A DNA stretch of 64,000 nt from Thereva unica. Taxonomy: Eukaryota; Arthropoda; Insecta; Diptera; Therevidae. The stretch's first letter is position 1. Every line of letters begins with the position of its first letter. The position numbers were made by a program, and so were the translations under genes. Below are positions 34,976-46,645 of the stretch, in pieces. The notes under the pieces are model-generated. The model was not told the DNA's origin. It did no database searches and worked only from the letters and a program-made list of their open reading frames with translations. The stretch is from NCBI GenBank assembly GCA_949987705.1, contig OX465281.1:4628001-4692000 (forward strand). The letters are read 5' to 3'.

Positions 34976-35285
34976 CGATTAAATTCCAACTAGGAAAACC
35001 GAATACGGGGGCTCGAAGAATGAGATGGTAAGCATACTTTTTAACATCCAGCACAGTGTGTGAAGCTACCACTAACCTTTATGTATACACAAGTTTGTGG
35101 GATTAAAGGGGGATATAAAATAGGCGATAGCCTCATACTTAACCAATATGCATCCATTAATCAAAACTTGGTCATGACGATATCAGTCGACTCTCTTCAG
35201 TTATGTAATAGTCTTTTGTCATATGCTTGCCTAGCTGGATTGGAGCCAGTAGATTGCGCCACGAGGGATACGATGCCATCGATGA
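34976..35285. other. Unassigned stretch
   Basis: A 77-codon plus-strand frame at 35060-35293 probably overlaps the minus-strand family A remnant to its right. I see nothing else. Confidence 0.4.
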
Positions 35286-35620
35286 TATCTTAAGTCAAAG
35301 AAACTCTATATCCCAATAACTGGGTGTCATACCCTCAAAAGCCTTGGAGAAATCTGAAGGAGCCAGATTCACCAGATTCATAAAGGTGAAGAATATTTTA
35401 GCTTTAGTTAAGGTGCTCTGTTAGACACCCATGAAGGTCGGTAGTAGATCTGTTAGGCCTAAAGCTATATCGTTTGTCGTCTGATATATAGCACCCCACG
35501 CACGCTATTTATTAATTATTCTCTCAACGGCGGATGGTGAGTATAGCAGTAAATGACACAGTTGCCGGGTTGTTGGTATAGGCCGAACATGTGATTGTGT
35601 TGTGACTTGTGATTGTGTTG
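35286..35620 (-). pseudogene. Family A RT fragment
   Basis: The minus strand reads RYSFRPNRSTTDLHGCLTEH, matching QYGFRSKRSTGDLLVCLTER of the intact copy. It then reads LAPSDFSKAFEGM, matching VALDISKAFDRV, with the catalytic Asp retained in that short block. Frameshifts lie between the two parts. Confidence 0.75.
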
Positions 35621-36025
35621 TGACTTGTAATGGCTTTTAGAATACGGGTATTACACTTCTTACACGGCTGACTTTTGGACATGAAAAATTAAACTCTAGC
35701 GCTCTTGGGCTGTTGTACGATGCACATTTATATCATGCCTAAATATGATTGAAAGTGTCTGTTGTGTGATTTGGGTTTTACTCTCTATGTTTTATGTCGT
35801 TTCATTACATGTCCGATATTTTTTATTTTTTGGCTAACCCGTACCCAATAGTTCACGTACAAATCAAACCAACGACTGGGGAGCTAGTTCCTCTTGTGCA
35901 ACGACAATTTTGTAGGGTAAATCGAAAGGACTATTCATTGTACATATGAACAAAAATGCTCAAATTCTCATAAAAGAAATTCAACAATACATTTGGTGCA
36001 GATTCTTTTTTGGCTCAAACATCCC

Positions 36026-36250
36026 TTGGAATGCCCGCGTGTACAGCTTAGTTATTGGCTATTTAAGTTTTTTGGTCAAGTTTGGCCATCTTGAGGCCGT
36101 ATGTGCTCCCATTAAAATTGCTTAAAAATTCTACGGCCATCATATCCCCTTTTCAAAGTCAAGCGGCCGTCGTTCGCCCGCTGAAGGTGTACCCATTTTT
36201 TCTTTTTAATCGGATAAGTATTATAATCCAATATTCTCTAAAACACAATA
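36026..36250 (+). repeat. Dispersed repeat R, copy 2
   Basis: Same orientation as 16142-16365, with shared blocks TTTTGGTCAAG, GAGGCCGT, TCTACGGCCATCATAT and AAGCGGCC and similar spacing. Divergence looks like roughly a quarter of positions. Class unknown. Confidence 0.75.
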
Positions 36251-36289
36251 AAGACACACCACAACCTATTCTAACTAGATAAAACTCAA

Positions 36290-39200
36290 ATAAAAATTTC
36301 CATTAAGTAAAGTCCCACACCCCTCTCAACACTCATCCAATAATAATTAATTTCAAAGATCATTGTTTACATTATTGCTTCACCCATGGCTATATAACAC
36401 TATATAGATAAAGCACACCAAAAATAAACAAGCCCATATCTTGATATTCTATCCAACATAAACAATACTGAACAAACATCTGCATCTGAAGAAAAGCCTA
36501 AGTGTATGCCTCTATAAATAAATTGCACACAAGTCAATGCACACATATACACCCCCACTCTCCTCCTCGTGCATCTAAAAACCTAGGTATACATGTTCAT
36601 CATATAGATAACACGAATCTCGGTCGTTCTATAGGGATCTACTGGATTTGGATATACCTGCAGTTACTACATGTGTCCTTTAACACCTTTTGAAGAGCTT
36701 TTTTATGTCAATCTTCTACAAGAGTTTTTCTGTATCTAGGATCGTTACCATTTCACGTGTGAAAAAGCGATTTTGGTTCTCGTCTAAAAAATGCTTGAAA
36801 ATTGCTACGGAACCTCGTCGCTTATTTACTGCAACTGAAGGGGGCTGTTTGCGGAAAATTTATTGATGATGCATTTTGTGGTTTGTGGGTCCTGATGCAA
36901 ATTTTAAAAGGCCGAAAATTTTTAATTATAATCTCGATTTGTGTAACCAGCATGGCTATACACCACTGAGTATCCGTTTGCATCCAACTATCCCCAGGCC
37001 CATCATCAATTTCAATGCCGACCACTACACAATCTTTACGGTCATTTCGATGCTGGTTGCTGGTTCCATTAGCATCGTTTACTTGAAAACTCCCTGCCAT
37101 AAATTCGCCCATGTCCAGCTCGTGTAAGTGGCTATTCATAGACCATTTGACTGAAAAACTCCCAGCAAAACCCAGCACTTGATGGCATTTAATATTTGCA
37201 CCCCCTCCGGCCGTAAAGAAGGCAGTTTATCGCCACCATCATAACAATCAGTTATCTAAATTCACAAAAATTATCTACAAAGTGATAATATCTGTTGTAT
37301 TATGCAAACTGCTCCGAATTCGCCCCATACATATCCTGGGCGATCCTCGGGAACGTATCACAACTTTAAGGATGACTCACTTAGCAGAGCTGCTTTAATG
37401 TAACGAGCGGAGCTCTTGTGGATATGGGAATGGGACCCTTTCAAAATAATTATTTCATCCAATTCAGCATCTCTCATCCCCCATGGCTGATGCTATTTAA
37501 GACTTAAAATGACACCCTTTGACCCAACGACTTAACCTCAATCCTGGCCGAGTGTGATAACCCGAAATTATTTTCAGTCTCCACTAGGCGGAGGCGAGGC
37601 ACGCAATCCTTGGCCATGTTTATTACAAGGAACAGCCCTTCCCTGAGGCTATCATCCTTATCATAATTATCCCATATCGACAGAACATTGACCCGGAATG
37701 GGAATTTGAATGGGGAACGGCCCTGTGATGGCTGTTGTGTATATATACAGGAGAACAGGAGAACGGCCACATCGGAGAGAGGCTGGAGGACTCGTTCTGC
37801 ACATTCCCAGTACTCTCAATAAATTTCCATCTTTCAGGATATCCTATATGACAGGACTTCAAGGGTAATTAATATTCCGCCTAGCATCCCTTCTATAGCT
37901 CGTGCGTGGCCACTTTGGATCACTTGGTGGCGGCCGGACGGGGGTGCAAGTGGTCTTCAGCATTTTTCGCCGGAGGAGATTTTCTCTGTGTATAATCGGG
38001 ATCTTGACGGCCACGGCCTACCCCACCGCCATCACTGTGTGCGGCAAGCGGGAAGAGTCCTGCAAAATGCCATGCCGCCTCGGGCCTTTCCGTTTGTAAT
38101 GGCGGCAGCAGTTAACTGAAGGGTGGCACAATCAAAAATTCATAACGTACCAAAAAAAAAAAAAACAAATCGCCCCCATCCCGGCCGAGTATCGCTTAAT
38201 GAGGCGGAAGTCAATGCGGCTTTCATCCGAGTGGTTGACCGGCCTAATGGGGAAGGAAAAGTGCAGGGGTGCGGGCCGGGGGCGGGGGGCGGTGGGGCAT
38301 TCCTCTGATGACATAATTAAATTCATTCCGTCAGTGAGACTTTAATCACTTGTCATGTCGCCGGGAATAATTACTTCACCGCACCAGGGACATTTATTAC
38401 TCTCCTGTCAGAAGTTTGTGATTGTTGACGTTAGACTTTCCGTCAGGTGATTTGGCCATTCTGGCCGGGGTGCAGGCAGGACGACGACGGGGCGGCTCCA
38501 ATTGTGCCACGCCAGGCTATATGGCCATGGCAGAGCCACATGGTTGAAGGGGTTCGTTCTCTCCGGGCTGACTTGCCATAACCCTTCTCGGCTCTTATCT
38601 GTGCTCTGGATTTTCGGACAGATGATTAGATTACGGAATGCTGTTGGTTTTTGGGAAGCGTGAACTGACAGTTTCAGAGCATCGTTGATGTCCAATTATC
38701 TGAGGCTGCAGAGCTGACCCATCTGCCACCTTATTCGAGGGATATACTACTTACCCTCCTCCTGCCCCCCCCTCTCTCCCGGTCCACCAATGCGAAAGTA
38801 GAAACGGATCCCAGGGGGCATTGGAACGGAACGAGAGTTTAGTGTATTGGGACTGATTCCGAGAAGCTTCTACCATTCACCAGCAGCAGCAAGGGCAACT
38901 GGAACACAGCGCTGGCAACCAAAGTTAATGTCAAGGCATAAATGAGATCTTATCTGGGAATTATTTCGGGGTTTTATTTCCTTTAAACGACTTGGAGTGT
39001 CCCATTTGTGCGGAGAGGAAGGCCGCAGGACACACAGAGCAGAACCGAGAGCTCTGCTCGGTAACTGCTTCCCAGCTATCTCCAGGAGCTTGTTTGCGTT
39101 TTATATAACAACATTGTATCCTTGCGAGATGTTTTGGTTACATTGGATGATTGGGATGAAGCACCGTTCAGCCCCCTGGCCCCGGTTCCATTGCGAGCTC

Positions 39201-40610
39201 CATCTCTCCAGCTCCACAGTACCACCCACCCCCTACTACCCTCGTAGCCCGACCACCCGCCCAGCATCACTATATTTGGCCCGAGCAGATGAAATGAAAG
39301 TTTTGAAGCTGATCTTATCACCACCAGCAAGAACGAAACTCGTTTACGACTGAAGAGAGGAGTTCGGAGTTCGTTTTTATGGACTATCAAAGAAATGGTC
39401 TCGTTCGGTTGCTTTAAGGTAAACAACCACTTCGGATTTCGAGGCACTAAATTAAGTTGGTTTTCCGAGATCTGCGTTTAGACAGTTCGATGGGACTTTG
39501 TTTATCTGCATGGAAACGAAAATGTAACAATGAAAATACCGAAGTGCTTCCCCAGTGCCAGGGCAGAGATGCCCCCAAAATGGCGGATTTCCACTTCTCT
39601 ATTCCGAGGGCGGCAGCGATAGCTCGAGAGATTCTATTAAAAAAAAAAAAATAAATAAATAAGACGACAACGGCAACAGCAAAGTGAACTGAGGAGTACT
39701 TGATGCGGATATTGGCAAACACTTTGTTGTGTTTGACTTTTATAAGATATCCTTATCCCATTGCCTGCTTTATCCCCTGTTGTGACACAATTGCGAATGT
39801 ATTAAACTCCGCTACCCCGGATCCGATATATATTATCGGGAGTTTCGGGATTTATCTCCCGATTTCTAAATTAAATCTCTTTCGATAAATGAGAGATGGA
39901 TTAAGCACGCCGAGGCGAACGGAGAGAGTTTATGGATATTGTTTCAATTAAAATGGAAATTCTCTTTTATTACATTTGTTTATTTATCTAGTTCGACTTT
40001 TTCGGTTGTAGTTTAGATAAAAATAACGACTTAAAATAGGTGATAAATAACTTGGTTATGGTTATTAAGTGTCACCGCTAGGATGTATCACTCCATTGGA
40101 CCAATTCCTGGCTCTGCAGGACCTTTACTGGAAACGACCTTAAGAACTAGTGAAGAAAGTCCAGAGTAATATGGTTGAAAATATATAACCCCACTAAGAA
40201 ATAATACATCTTGAGATACAAAGTTAGTCTTGATTTGAACATAGCTCTTGCGTTCAACGGCTTTTGCCGCCATAAAAGATCTTATCTTTGGTGCGAATCC
40301 TAGATTTTGGGCAATCTGAAGAGCAATACGTTATGAGAAAGTCAACGTTCATCGTTATTGGAATCGATCGGTGTTAAACAGGAGAGGAGAGATGCGTGCA
40401 GCCTAAATCTGTGCAACAGAGCCATCTGCTACGACGATCTTAACTTGGAAACAATCTGTTCTGAGCTCCAGGTGAAGCCAATTGTACAAATTAGTCAACC
40501 TAAAATGGAGCCTTTGTCAGAATTGTCTCCCTTTTCCCAGCACACCAATGACACTTTTAAGCGACAAATTAATTTATCTTAAAAAAACTGTAACGTTACT
40601 AGAATCCTTC
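36290..40610. other. Long non-coding stretch, no gene seen
   Basis: It contains A-runs at 38150-38164 and 39640-39652, a G-rich block near 38265-38295, and pyrimidine-rich blocks near 38755-38780. Open frames overlap on both strands and show no family motifs. Confidence 0.45.
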
Positions 40611-40639
40611 TCCAAGAACTTCAAGCAGGAACTATAAAG

Positions 40640-41290
40640 CTAAAGAGAGGTTTTTCTCTCTTCGATAGCTTCACAGACCAGCGAGCACTAATAACAAGAG
40701 TGATTAGGTAGAGCTCAAGGACAAGTAAAAGAGTTAAACATATGAAAGAAGAGATTAGAAATAACATTAAGCAAAAATGTCAAAAAAATAATAACAAACG
40801 CGCGATGGAAATACATCTTATGCAAAAAATACATTATTACGAAAGAAACAGAAGATGTTCCTTGATTCCCCTACTGGAATGTTTACATTCAAATGGAAGC
40901 AAAACTGGAACAGAGCAGTAATTTGATGGGTAAACATTTCGTGTTGGTATAGCGATTTTGGCTTACGAATGCACATGTATTGTTGTTTTGGGCGTACGAA
41001 TGCACTTGTATTGTCCATTAAAAAAGGCGGGAATCTTATAATATACATTCCAGCCACTTCCCCTTCATTTTTTATCTTTCTTTCACATACGCTGCGTTTA
41101 GTGGCTAAGTAATTCTGCCTTCTTTTATCATAGATATTACTTTGTTCATTTTGACTTTTTCACTCCTATTGAAATTTTTATCAGCTGATTTCAAGGGCAA
41201 TGAAACATTTTTAAAAATTTGTTCTAGCTCATCACTCTTGTTATTAGTGCTCGCTGCACAGACATTCTCTCTTTGAAAGCTTCATTTGGA
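40640..41290. repeat. Long-spaced inverted repeat around 40681-40704 and 41231-41254
   Basis: A 24-bp perfect inverted match joins 40681-40704 with 41231-41254, embedded in weaker similarity on both sides (AGCTTCACAG and CTCTCTT-type blocks). The arms are about 526 bp apart, and the space between has no recognisable gene. It may be a decayed foldback element or two opposed copies of the 41.3-kb repeat. Confidence 0.65.
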
Positions 41291-41480
41291 AGCTTAAAGC
41301 TTTCTGCCCAGAAGAGCTTTCCGGCTATAAAATAAGCCAAGCCACTAGTATAAGTTCAGTTCTGTTCCAGACTCGTTCCGGTGAAGTCATCATAATTCCG
41401 ATCCTAACCGTGTCGAGATGTATGACCCGACAGTATTCCTGAACCATGTCGAGGTGTGAGACTCAGCAATATTTTGAAAC
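41268..41480 (+). promoter_or_regulatory. Duplicated TATA/initiator sequence, copy 1
   Basis: TATAAAATAAGC starts at 41326, and an arthropod-type initiator, TTCAGTT, has its A 32 bp downstream. Upstream are several AAGCTT palindromes. About 150 bp around and after this box aligns with 43040-43250 (shared CCAGACTC and TTCCGG, then GTGTCGAG). It may be a promoter-bearing LTR or 5' end of an unrecognised element. Function is inferred from motif spacing only. Confidence 0.55.
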
Positions 41481-41489
41481 GAATATTGC

Positions 41490-41829
41490 CCAAAAGGTGG
41501 CAAGCTTTGGAGTCGACTAATTTCCTGGCAATTGTACCTGGTAGTATTTTTTTTTGAAAGACTAGAGACTCAGGAATTGCCCCTTTGTACTGTCGACAAT
41601 CTAGTTTTTTGTATAGAGTGCAATGTCGAACAGGAGCTCTAGTCGGAAGATAGTGAAGAGGAGAATTGATGGAAGGAACTGTCACCACCAAGTCGCGATA
41701 TTTTATTCCACCTACTCCCCAACCATTGCTATTGCGACGCTGACATCGGGGTATCGAGAAACAATTCGTTGGAGGGTTATGCCTCCTGAAACGAGTTGAA
41801 TTTTATCAACCCACAGGTGGATGGCATGC
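41490..41829. other. Unassigned stretch
   Basis: A T-run lies at about 41548-41557. No open frame has a recognisable product. Confidence 0.4.
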
Positions 41830-41909
41830 GCTTGGTGGAGCGAGGAAGGGCTAAGGAAGGCTATGACAGGAGGAATCAGGAATGTAAAGAGGAAAGAAGA
41901 AAGAAAAGC
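41830..41909 (-). repeat. SINE tail, separated from its head by a mariner insertion
   Basis: The minus strand reads TTTCTTTCTTCTTTCCTC, then CATTCCTGATTCCTCCTGTC and ATAGCCTTCC. This aligns with the tail of the SINE at 63267-63440. The matching head is at 42640-42746 on the same strand. Confidence 0.8.
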
Positions 41910-41911
41910 TA

Positions 41912-42638
41912 CGAGGTGTGACAATTAAGTAATGAGACTGATTATATTGCCGCGATTGTGGTAACCCTGCGACCTTGAAATTCCCTTTCCCTTCTCTCGG
42001 CATCCTTCCCCTCTCCATTGAAATATTTGCCATCGCTCTAGCTTGTTTAGTTCGCCTGCTCTGTTGTGTTGAGTAAACGTGTGTTCGTGGTGCTCGTCAC
42101 GAAAATGGAAAAACGAAATCAAGAACAACGCGTCGCGATAAAATTTTGCGCCAAATTGGGCGAAACAGCTTCGGAAACGTACGCTAAAATTGTAAAAGTG
42201 CATGGTGATAGTGCTCTTAGTCGTGCCCAGGTGTTTCGATGGCATAAAGAGTTTAAGGAGGGGCGTGAAGGACGAGGCGCGAGGCGGGAGACCAGTCGAG
42301 GTGCGGACTGACACGAATGCGCAGCTTGTGCGCGCCCTGACCCGTGAAGATCGGCGTTAAACAGTTCGAATGTTGGTGTCGGAACTGGGTATGAACCGTG
42401 AAACAGTCAGACAAATTTTAACCGACGACTTAGGGATGATAAAGTTGTGCGCGAAGATGGTTCCAAGGAACCTTTCCGAGGAGCAAAAGCAGCATCGAAT
42501 GACCGTCGCAGAAGACTGTTTGAAACAAGTGGAAAACGATCCCACCCTGCTTGATCGAGTTATTACAGGCGATGAGAGCTGGGTTTTTCAATACGACCCG
42601 GAAACCAAACGCCAAAGCTCACAATGGTTGTCTCCGAT
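41912..42638 (+). pseudogene. mariner transposon, 3'-deleted, transposase broken
   Basis: TA at 41910-41911 precedes the terminal repeat CGAGGTGTGACAATTAAGTA. The transposase begins MEKRNQEQRVAIKFCAKLGE at about 42105. It has the DNA-binding region with SALSRAQVFRWHKEFKEGRE, then, after a frameshift near 42265-42300 and a stop near 42358, MLVSELGMNRETVRQIL, and the first catalytic block ITGDESWVFQYDPETKRQSS. It ends just after this Asp, so the second and third catalytic Asps and the right terminal repeat are missing. The element lies inside a SINE copy. Confidence 0.92.
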
Positions 42639-42639
42639 G

Positions 42640-42746
42640 TAGGTGGAAAAAAAGGAAAAGCGAAGGACCGTGATGCTGCCGGGATTCGAACCAGGGACCT
42701 CTGGAATGGTAGCCAGTCGCCTTACTACCTAGACTACCGAGGCCCC
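42640..42746 (-). repeat. tRNA-derived SINE, head part
   Basis: The minus strand starts GGCCTCGGTAGTCTAGGTAG, has an A box (TAGTCTAGGTAGTAAGG) and a B box (GGTTCGAATCC), then the junction CACGGTCCTTCGC and CCACCTACAT. The tail continues at 41909 beyond the mariner remnant. Confidence 0.85.
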
Positions 42747-42839
42747 CGATATCCGTTTCTTCACTCTCTTTTTTGGGATGTTTTGACGGCGGTGTTTTTC
42801 TCGCCGCACATATTAAAGCCTCAGATCTAAAAGAAGTTT

Positions 42840-43035
42840 TTTTCCTCTTTAAAAGATGAAAGCTTCCTCACAGACAGAATATACAGAAACAAAGATAATG
42901 CAAAAGAGGCTGAAAGCTTCGAGAGCTTTTAGCTCTAACGTCACTGGGTGATCGCTTTCCATGTACAATCGAAGCCGTTGTTGTTTCTGCATTTGTCCTG
43001 ACGCCATTTTTTAAAGCTTTCGAAGCTTTCGTCTC
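42840..43035. repeat. Scattered AAGCTT/GAAAGCTTC palindromes
   Basis: At least three GAAAGCTTC- or CGAGAGCTTTT-type palindromes precede the second duplicated TATA box, echoing those before the 41.3-kb copy. They are loosely spaced rather than tandem. Confidence 0.6.
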
Positions 43036-43039
43036 TTTT

Positions 43040-43250
43040 ACATTACCTTGTTTCTACATATATACCTTGCCTCACAGAAGCTCATAGAAGAAAAAAAGCT
43101 TTTCCGCCGAACTATAAAATAAGCTTACCCATCATTCTGAAAGCAGTTATTCACCAGACTCATTCCGGAGAAATCATTTTCTCCGCTCCTAGTAAACTGT
43201 GTCGAGGGGTATTTCAACAATATCTCCCACCGTGTATATAGACACAGACA
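43040..43250 (+). promoter_or_regulatory. Duplicated TATA/initiator sequence, copy 2
   Basis: TATAAAATAAGC starts at 43112, and GCAGTT has its A 32 bp further on, the same spacing as in copy 1. Similarity to 41268-41480 continues to GTGTCGAGG. No coding sequence attached to it was recognised. Confidence 0.55.
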
Positions 43251-43354
43251 TATTAGAGAACTACTGCAGTTTGATCGTGCGATATTTCCTATATTATATA
43301 GACAGTTGGCCCGTTTGTCTTTTGTGTGATATTCCTGCACCCAGGTTTATTAAT

Positions 43355-43556
43355 GTTAAAGTTCAAGCTTCACTCTTTGTACTACCAGTTTGTCATGGCG
43401 TAATCGTCATGGTGCTGTATCTAGTAATAAGCATGGTTCGAAGGAAGGGATATGGACAGGATAGATTAATATGAGTCTGGAGGGTGCTAAACGAGAAGGC
43501 GATAGACCTTGCGTTTGTACTCCTGAATGTTGTAGGAGTTTACACCAAAGAGTAGA
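43355..43556 (-). pseudogene. Family A 3'-end fragment
   Basis: Plus-strand strings CTTTGTACTAC, TTTGTCATGGCGT and GAGTCTGGAGGGTG, plus an ATGTTGTAGGAGTT match, align with the 3'-UTR and last codons of the family A copies at 12.1 kb and 47.0 kb. The poly(A) end is degraded. Confidence 0.75.
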
Positions 43557-43559
43557 AAC

Positions 43560-44360
43560 CTTGTACGAAGCCCACGAATATTCGATTTGGCTTCGATTCC
43601 GCAAAGTCGATATAATCAATAGCAACCAGCTGTTGGGTTACCGGAAGATAGCCTCATTGGGCTATAGGTCCGTAAACCTCAACTTCGGCTGCTCCTCCTT
43701 CAGTTTTGGATCCATCTGTGTACTATAGCTGCGACCCTATTGGCAGGTTAAATACTAAGACTTTTGATGATACTTGATCGAGACATTGAATTGACAATCG
43801 AAACTGTATAAAACTGCCTCTTTCTTTCTCTTAACGTGTCGTGGTTGCTAGGAAGGCTTTCAAACTTTTTAAAATATCCTCTGTAACTTTTTGTTTTTAG
43901 TTTTTGGCCACCAGGCCAGCGTTTTGTAGATGATCATGGGTTTGATGATTGTAGCTTATGTCCAGTAGGTCGTTTGAGTCTTACACTCCAAGTTAAGATT
44001 ACCCTCTGGCAAGCCAATAAATCGCTGGAGGCTTTCTTGGCAACACTTTCAGTATGTTTAGCAGAGTTGAGCTAGACCTAGAGCAATCCTTAGGTGTTTA
44101 ACCTCTTTTCGATTTAGTATGCGAGTTTGAAGATTTTCTTCCCTACTTCTGGTGAAGTCCACAGCGGCCGTTTTCATTGGGCATACCCTTAGTTTCCCCT
44201 ATTGGTACCATAATCTTTAGTCAGAGAGCTCTTTGTGGGGATACAAATTACCTCTAATTATGGTCATCAACGCATCCCTAAGCATCAAAGTGAGAGAATG
44301 CCAGCCTCGTGAGGAGCTTGTCAATAACTATTGCCAAGAAAGTACCACGGTAAGATGAGG
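43560..44360 (-). pseudogene. LOA-like non-LTR retrotransposon remnant (RT end and RNase H start)
   Basis: The minus strand holds, from right to left, a post-palm segment NPMK-like, FTRSREENLQTRILNRKEVK (near 44080-44170), a thumb-like HTESVAKKASSDLL, and, near 43690-43735, YTDGSKTEGGAAEVEVYGP, the first RNase H block with its catalytic Asp. Multiple frameshifts separate these parts. A family A 3' fragment abuts it on the left. Confidence 0.65.
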
Positions 44361-45639
44361 TTGACATTTTCTCTGCTGTTACTTATATCCATAAAAAATT
44401 CTTAATTAAATTTAAAAAAAATTGCGGTATCCATCTGCAATATGTAAGAATGGACCAACTGTTTGAATACCGCAAGAAATTTTCCAATTCTAGTACGATG
44501 CCACATCAGGCATCAACATATCTGATATACGACAACACACAGTATCCTGAAAACACACCCCTAATAGACTAATAAATCTGGCTAGAGCTGGAAATAATTT
44601 CCATTACTATATCACCAAATAGCATCGATCCAACTGCTTCTATACCAACGTACAAGGACACAAGTCGAGCAGCCATCGACTTTATTTAAAGCCGCAAGGA
44701 CACTGACATCATCTATTTGAATTGAAAACAAAGATCCAGACTGTCTGAAATGAAATGATGGTCATTCCGTATATATATTCTGTGATGAAAATTCTTCAAA
44801 TTCCCACCAGCACCAGCACCAGCCCTACAAGAGAGTAATCCTAGTCTAATTTTTTTAATTTTGCAGCATCATCAGGACAGGCGAAGCGAATCCCTTGAAA
44901 ATCTTTTGTTCCCCGAGATGTACTAATGTCAGACATGAAGGAAATTCCTTTGATTTCGGAAGTCTTTAATTCCAACAAATTCTGTCGTCTGTGTTGACTC
45001 AACCGTTAACGAAGGGTTGAAAAGGGGTGGAAATGTTTAGTGTCATTCAGGTCACTTCAGCTGGAGTAGATAGTAGAACTAGAGTGACAGGAAAAGGAGG
45101 AGTCTCTGCACGCGTCAAATTAATTGATTTTGGTTTTATTTGGAAATGGATGGTATTATGCTCTATAGAGAGAGACTGTTGTGCAATGATAACAAGAAAA
45201 ATCTGAATTGGTTTTTTTTTCGCAGTAGCATGTTGTCAAGTAAATGTCTGGGGACTAGAATCAATTTGTCCAAGCATCTCCATCTCGATGTTATCTTAGA
45301 AGTTAAGCTGTACCACTAAAAATGAATAAAAATACCTAGGGCCGCACATGGGCTATGCTCTGAGAAAGAAATTCTCTAAATATTCATTTTTCAGTCCTTC
45401 GCAATAGTAGAATGGTCTAAGGGGAATTTATTTCTACCTTGCCAAGAATAATAGCAATGGGAATCGAATGACTTCTCTTTCAACAGACCTTATCGATGAG
45501 TTTTCTTCAACGTTAGTAGGTAATGTGTCAGTTTAGCCAGAGAGTTTGCTATACATGACGTCATAATCTTTCTAAATTGGAATTAAGCAAAAGCTTTCTC
45601 CTGTGATTGGGTAGTGAGGCGCAAGCCTTAGGTGCATTG
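44361..45639. other. Non-coding stretch, no gene seen
   Basis: AT-rich, with no open frame above 60 codons. No repeat ends were recognised. Confidence 0.5.
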
Positions 45640-46106
45640 CTATCCTATCTGTTATCCCTAAACTTGAAAAACTTATCTATAACAAGTTTGCCCCTCTAAT
45701 TGTTCCGAACCTAAACGATCAGCAACATGATTTCAGAAAAGGTCGTTCCACCACATCCAATCATATGGTACTGATATCCGAACTGCTGTGCGGTATGAAA
45801 CAAGGCCACCAGTTTGACGCTGTCTACACTGATTTCACAAAGGCATTTGATCGACTAGACCACCACATATTATTTATGAAATTATTAAGATTTGGGATAT
45901 CCGGCCCCCTTCTGGATTGGATAACATCCTATCTTAACGGGAGAACTCAGGTGGTAAGATTTCAGGGTCTCCTTTCAAAAGAAATCAATGTAACCTCAGG
46001 TGTACCGCAAGGCAGCCACCTAGGACCACTTCTATTTAACATATTCATTTCCGATCTATCTGAAATATTAAATGGCATTCCGCACCTCTTCTAGGCCAAT
46101 GATTTA
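45640..46106 (+). pseudogene. Family B jockey-type RT, segment 1
   Basis: Translation runs LEKLIYNKFAPLIVPNLNDQ, QHDFRKGRSTTSNHM, FDAVYTDFTKAFDRLDHHIL with the first catalytic Asp, LDWITSYLNGRTQVV, SGVPQGSHLGPLLFNIFISD, then a stop at the Phe-Ala-Asp-Asp block, read here F-stop-AND. The catalytic box is therefore lost. The segment is 5'-truncated, with no endonuclease, and is interrupted on its right by a MITE. The frame continues at 46642 and again at 50133. Confidence 0.92.
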
Positions 46107-46645
46107 AAAAGGACAATGGGCGGATTGGTACAACCCCTCAATAGCAATGATATATACATCGTTAGATAGGTATTTTTAAGTAGAACAATATTGACTATGG
46201 CGGCATTTTTCTATTCGTTGTCCGTTTGGAGTTATGGCTACAAATGTGAAAATGTTTTTTTATGCTTTTATTTAATTTTTTTTTACCGATACGTATTATT
46301 CTTGTCATTATAACATCAAGAATTTTATCGTTCCGTAAAAATACTAAGTTGCGCCCCGGAGACCGATATTGTCCTCCCGCCCCACCCCCAAAACTCGGCA
46401 GCGGCTCGGTGCGCGCGCAGGATTCAGTCGTTTTCTGGTTAACCAATATTTTTTTGAAAATAAGAAATATAATATATGCAAGCAAACTCGATGGACAAAG
46501 CGGCCTATAACTCCGAATGGACAACGAATAGAAAAACGGCGCCATTGTCAATATTGTTCTACTAAGAAATACCTATCCAATGATGTTTAAATTATTGCTA
46601 TTGGAGGGTTGTACCAGGTCCCGTGCTTTTTTGCCCATTGTCCTT
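46107..46645. mobile_element. Foldback MITE inside family B (about 535 bp)
   Basis: The ends read AAAGGACAATGGGC on both sides, inverted. The arms extend about 120-130 bp with shared blocks such as TGGTACAACC, AGATAGGTAT (GGATAGGTAT on the right), AAGTAGAACAATATTGAC and TTTTTCTATTCGTTGTCC. Removing it rejoins the family B frame (DLK with LYSALRSQ). Target duplication is not clear because both junctions lie in A/T runs. No transposase inside. Confidence 0.92.
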
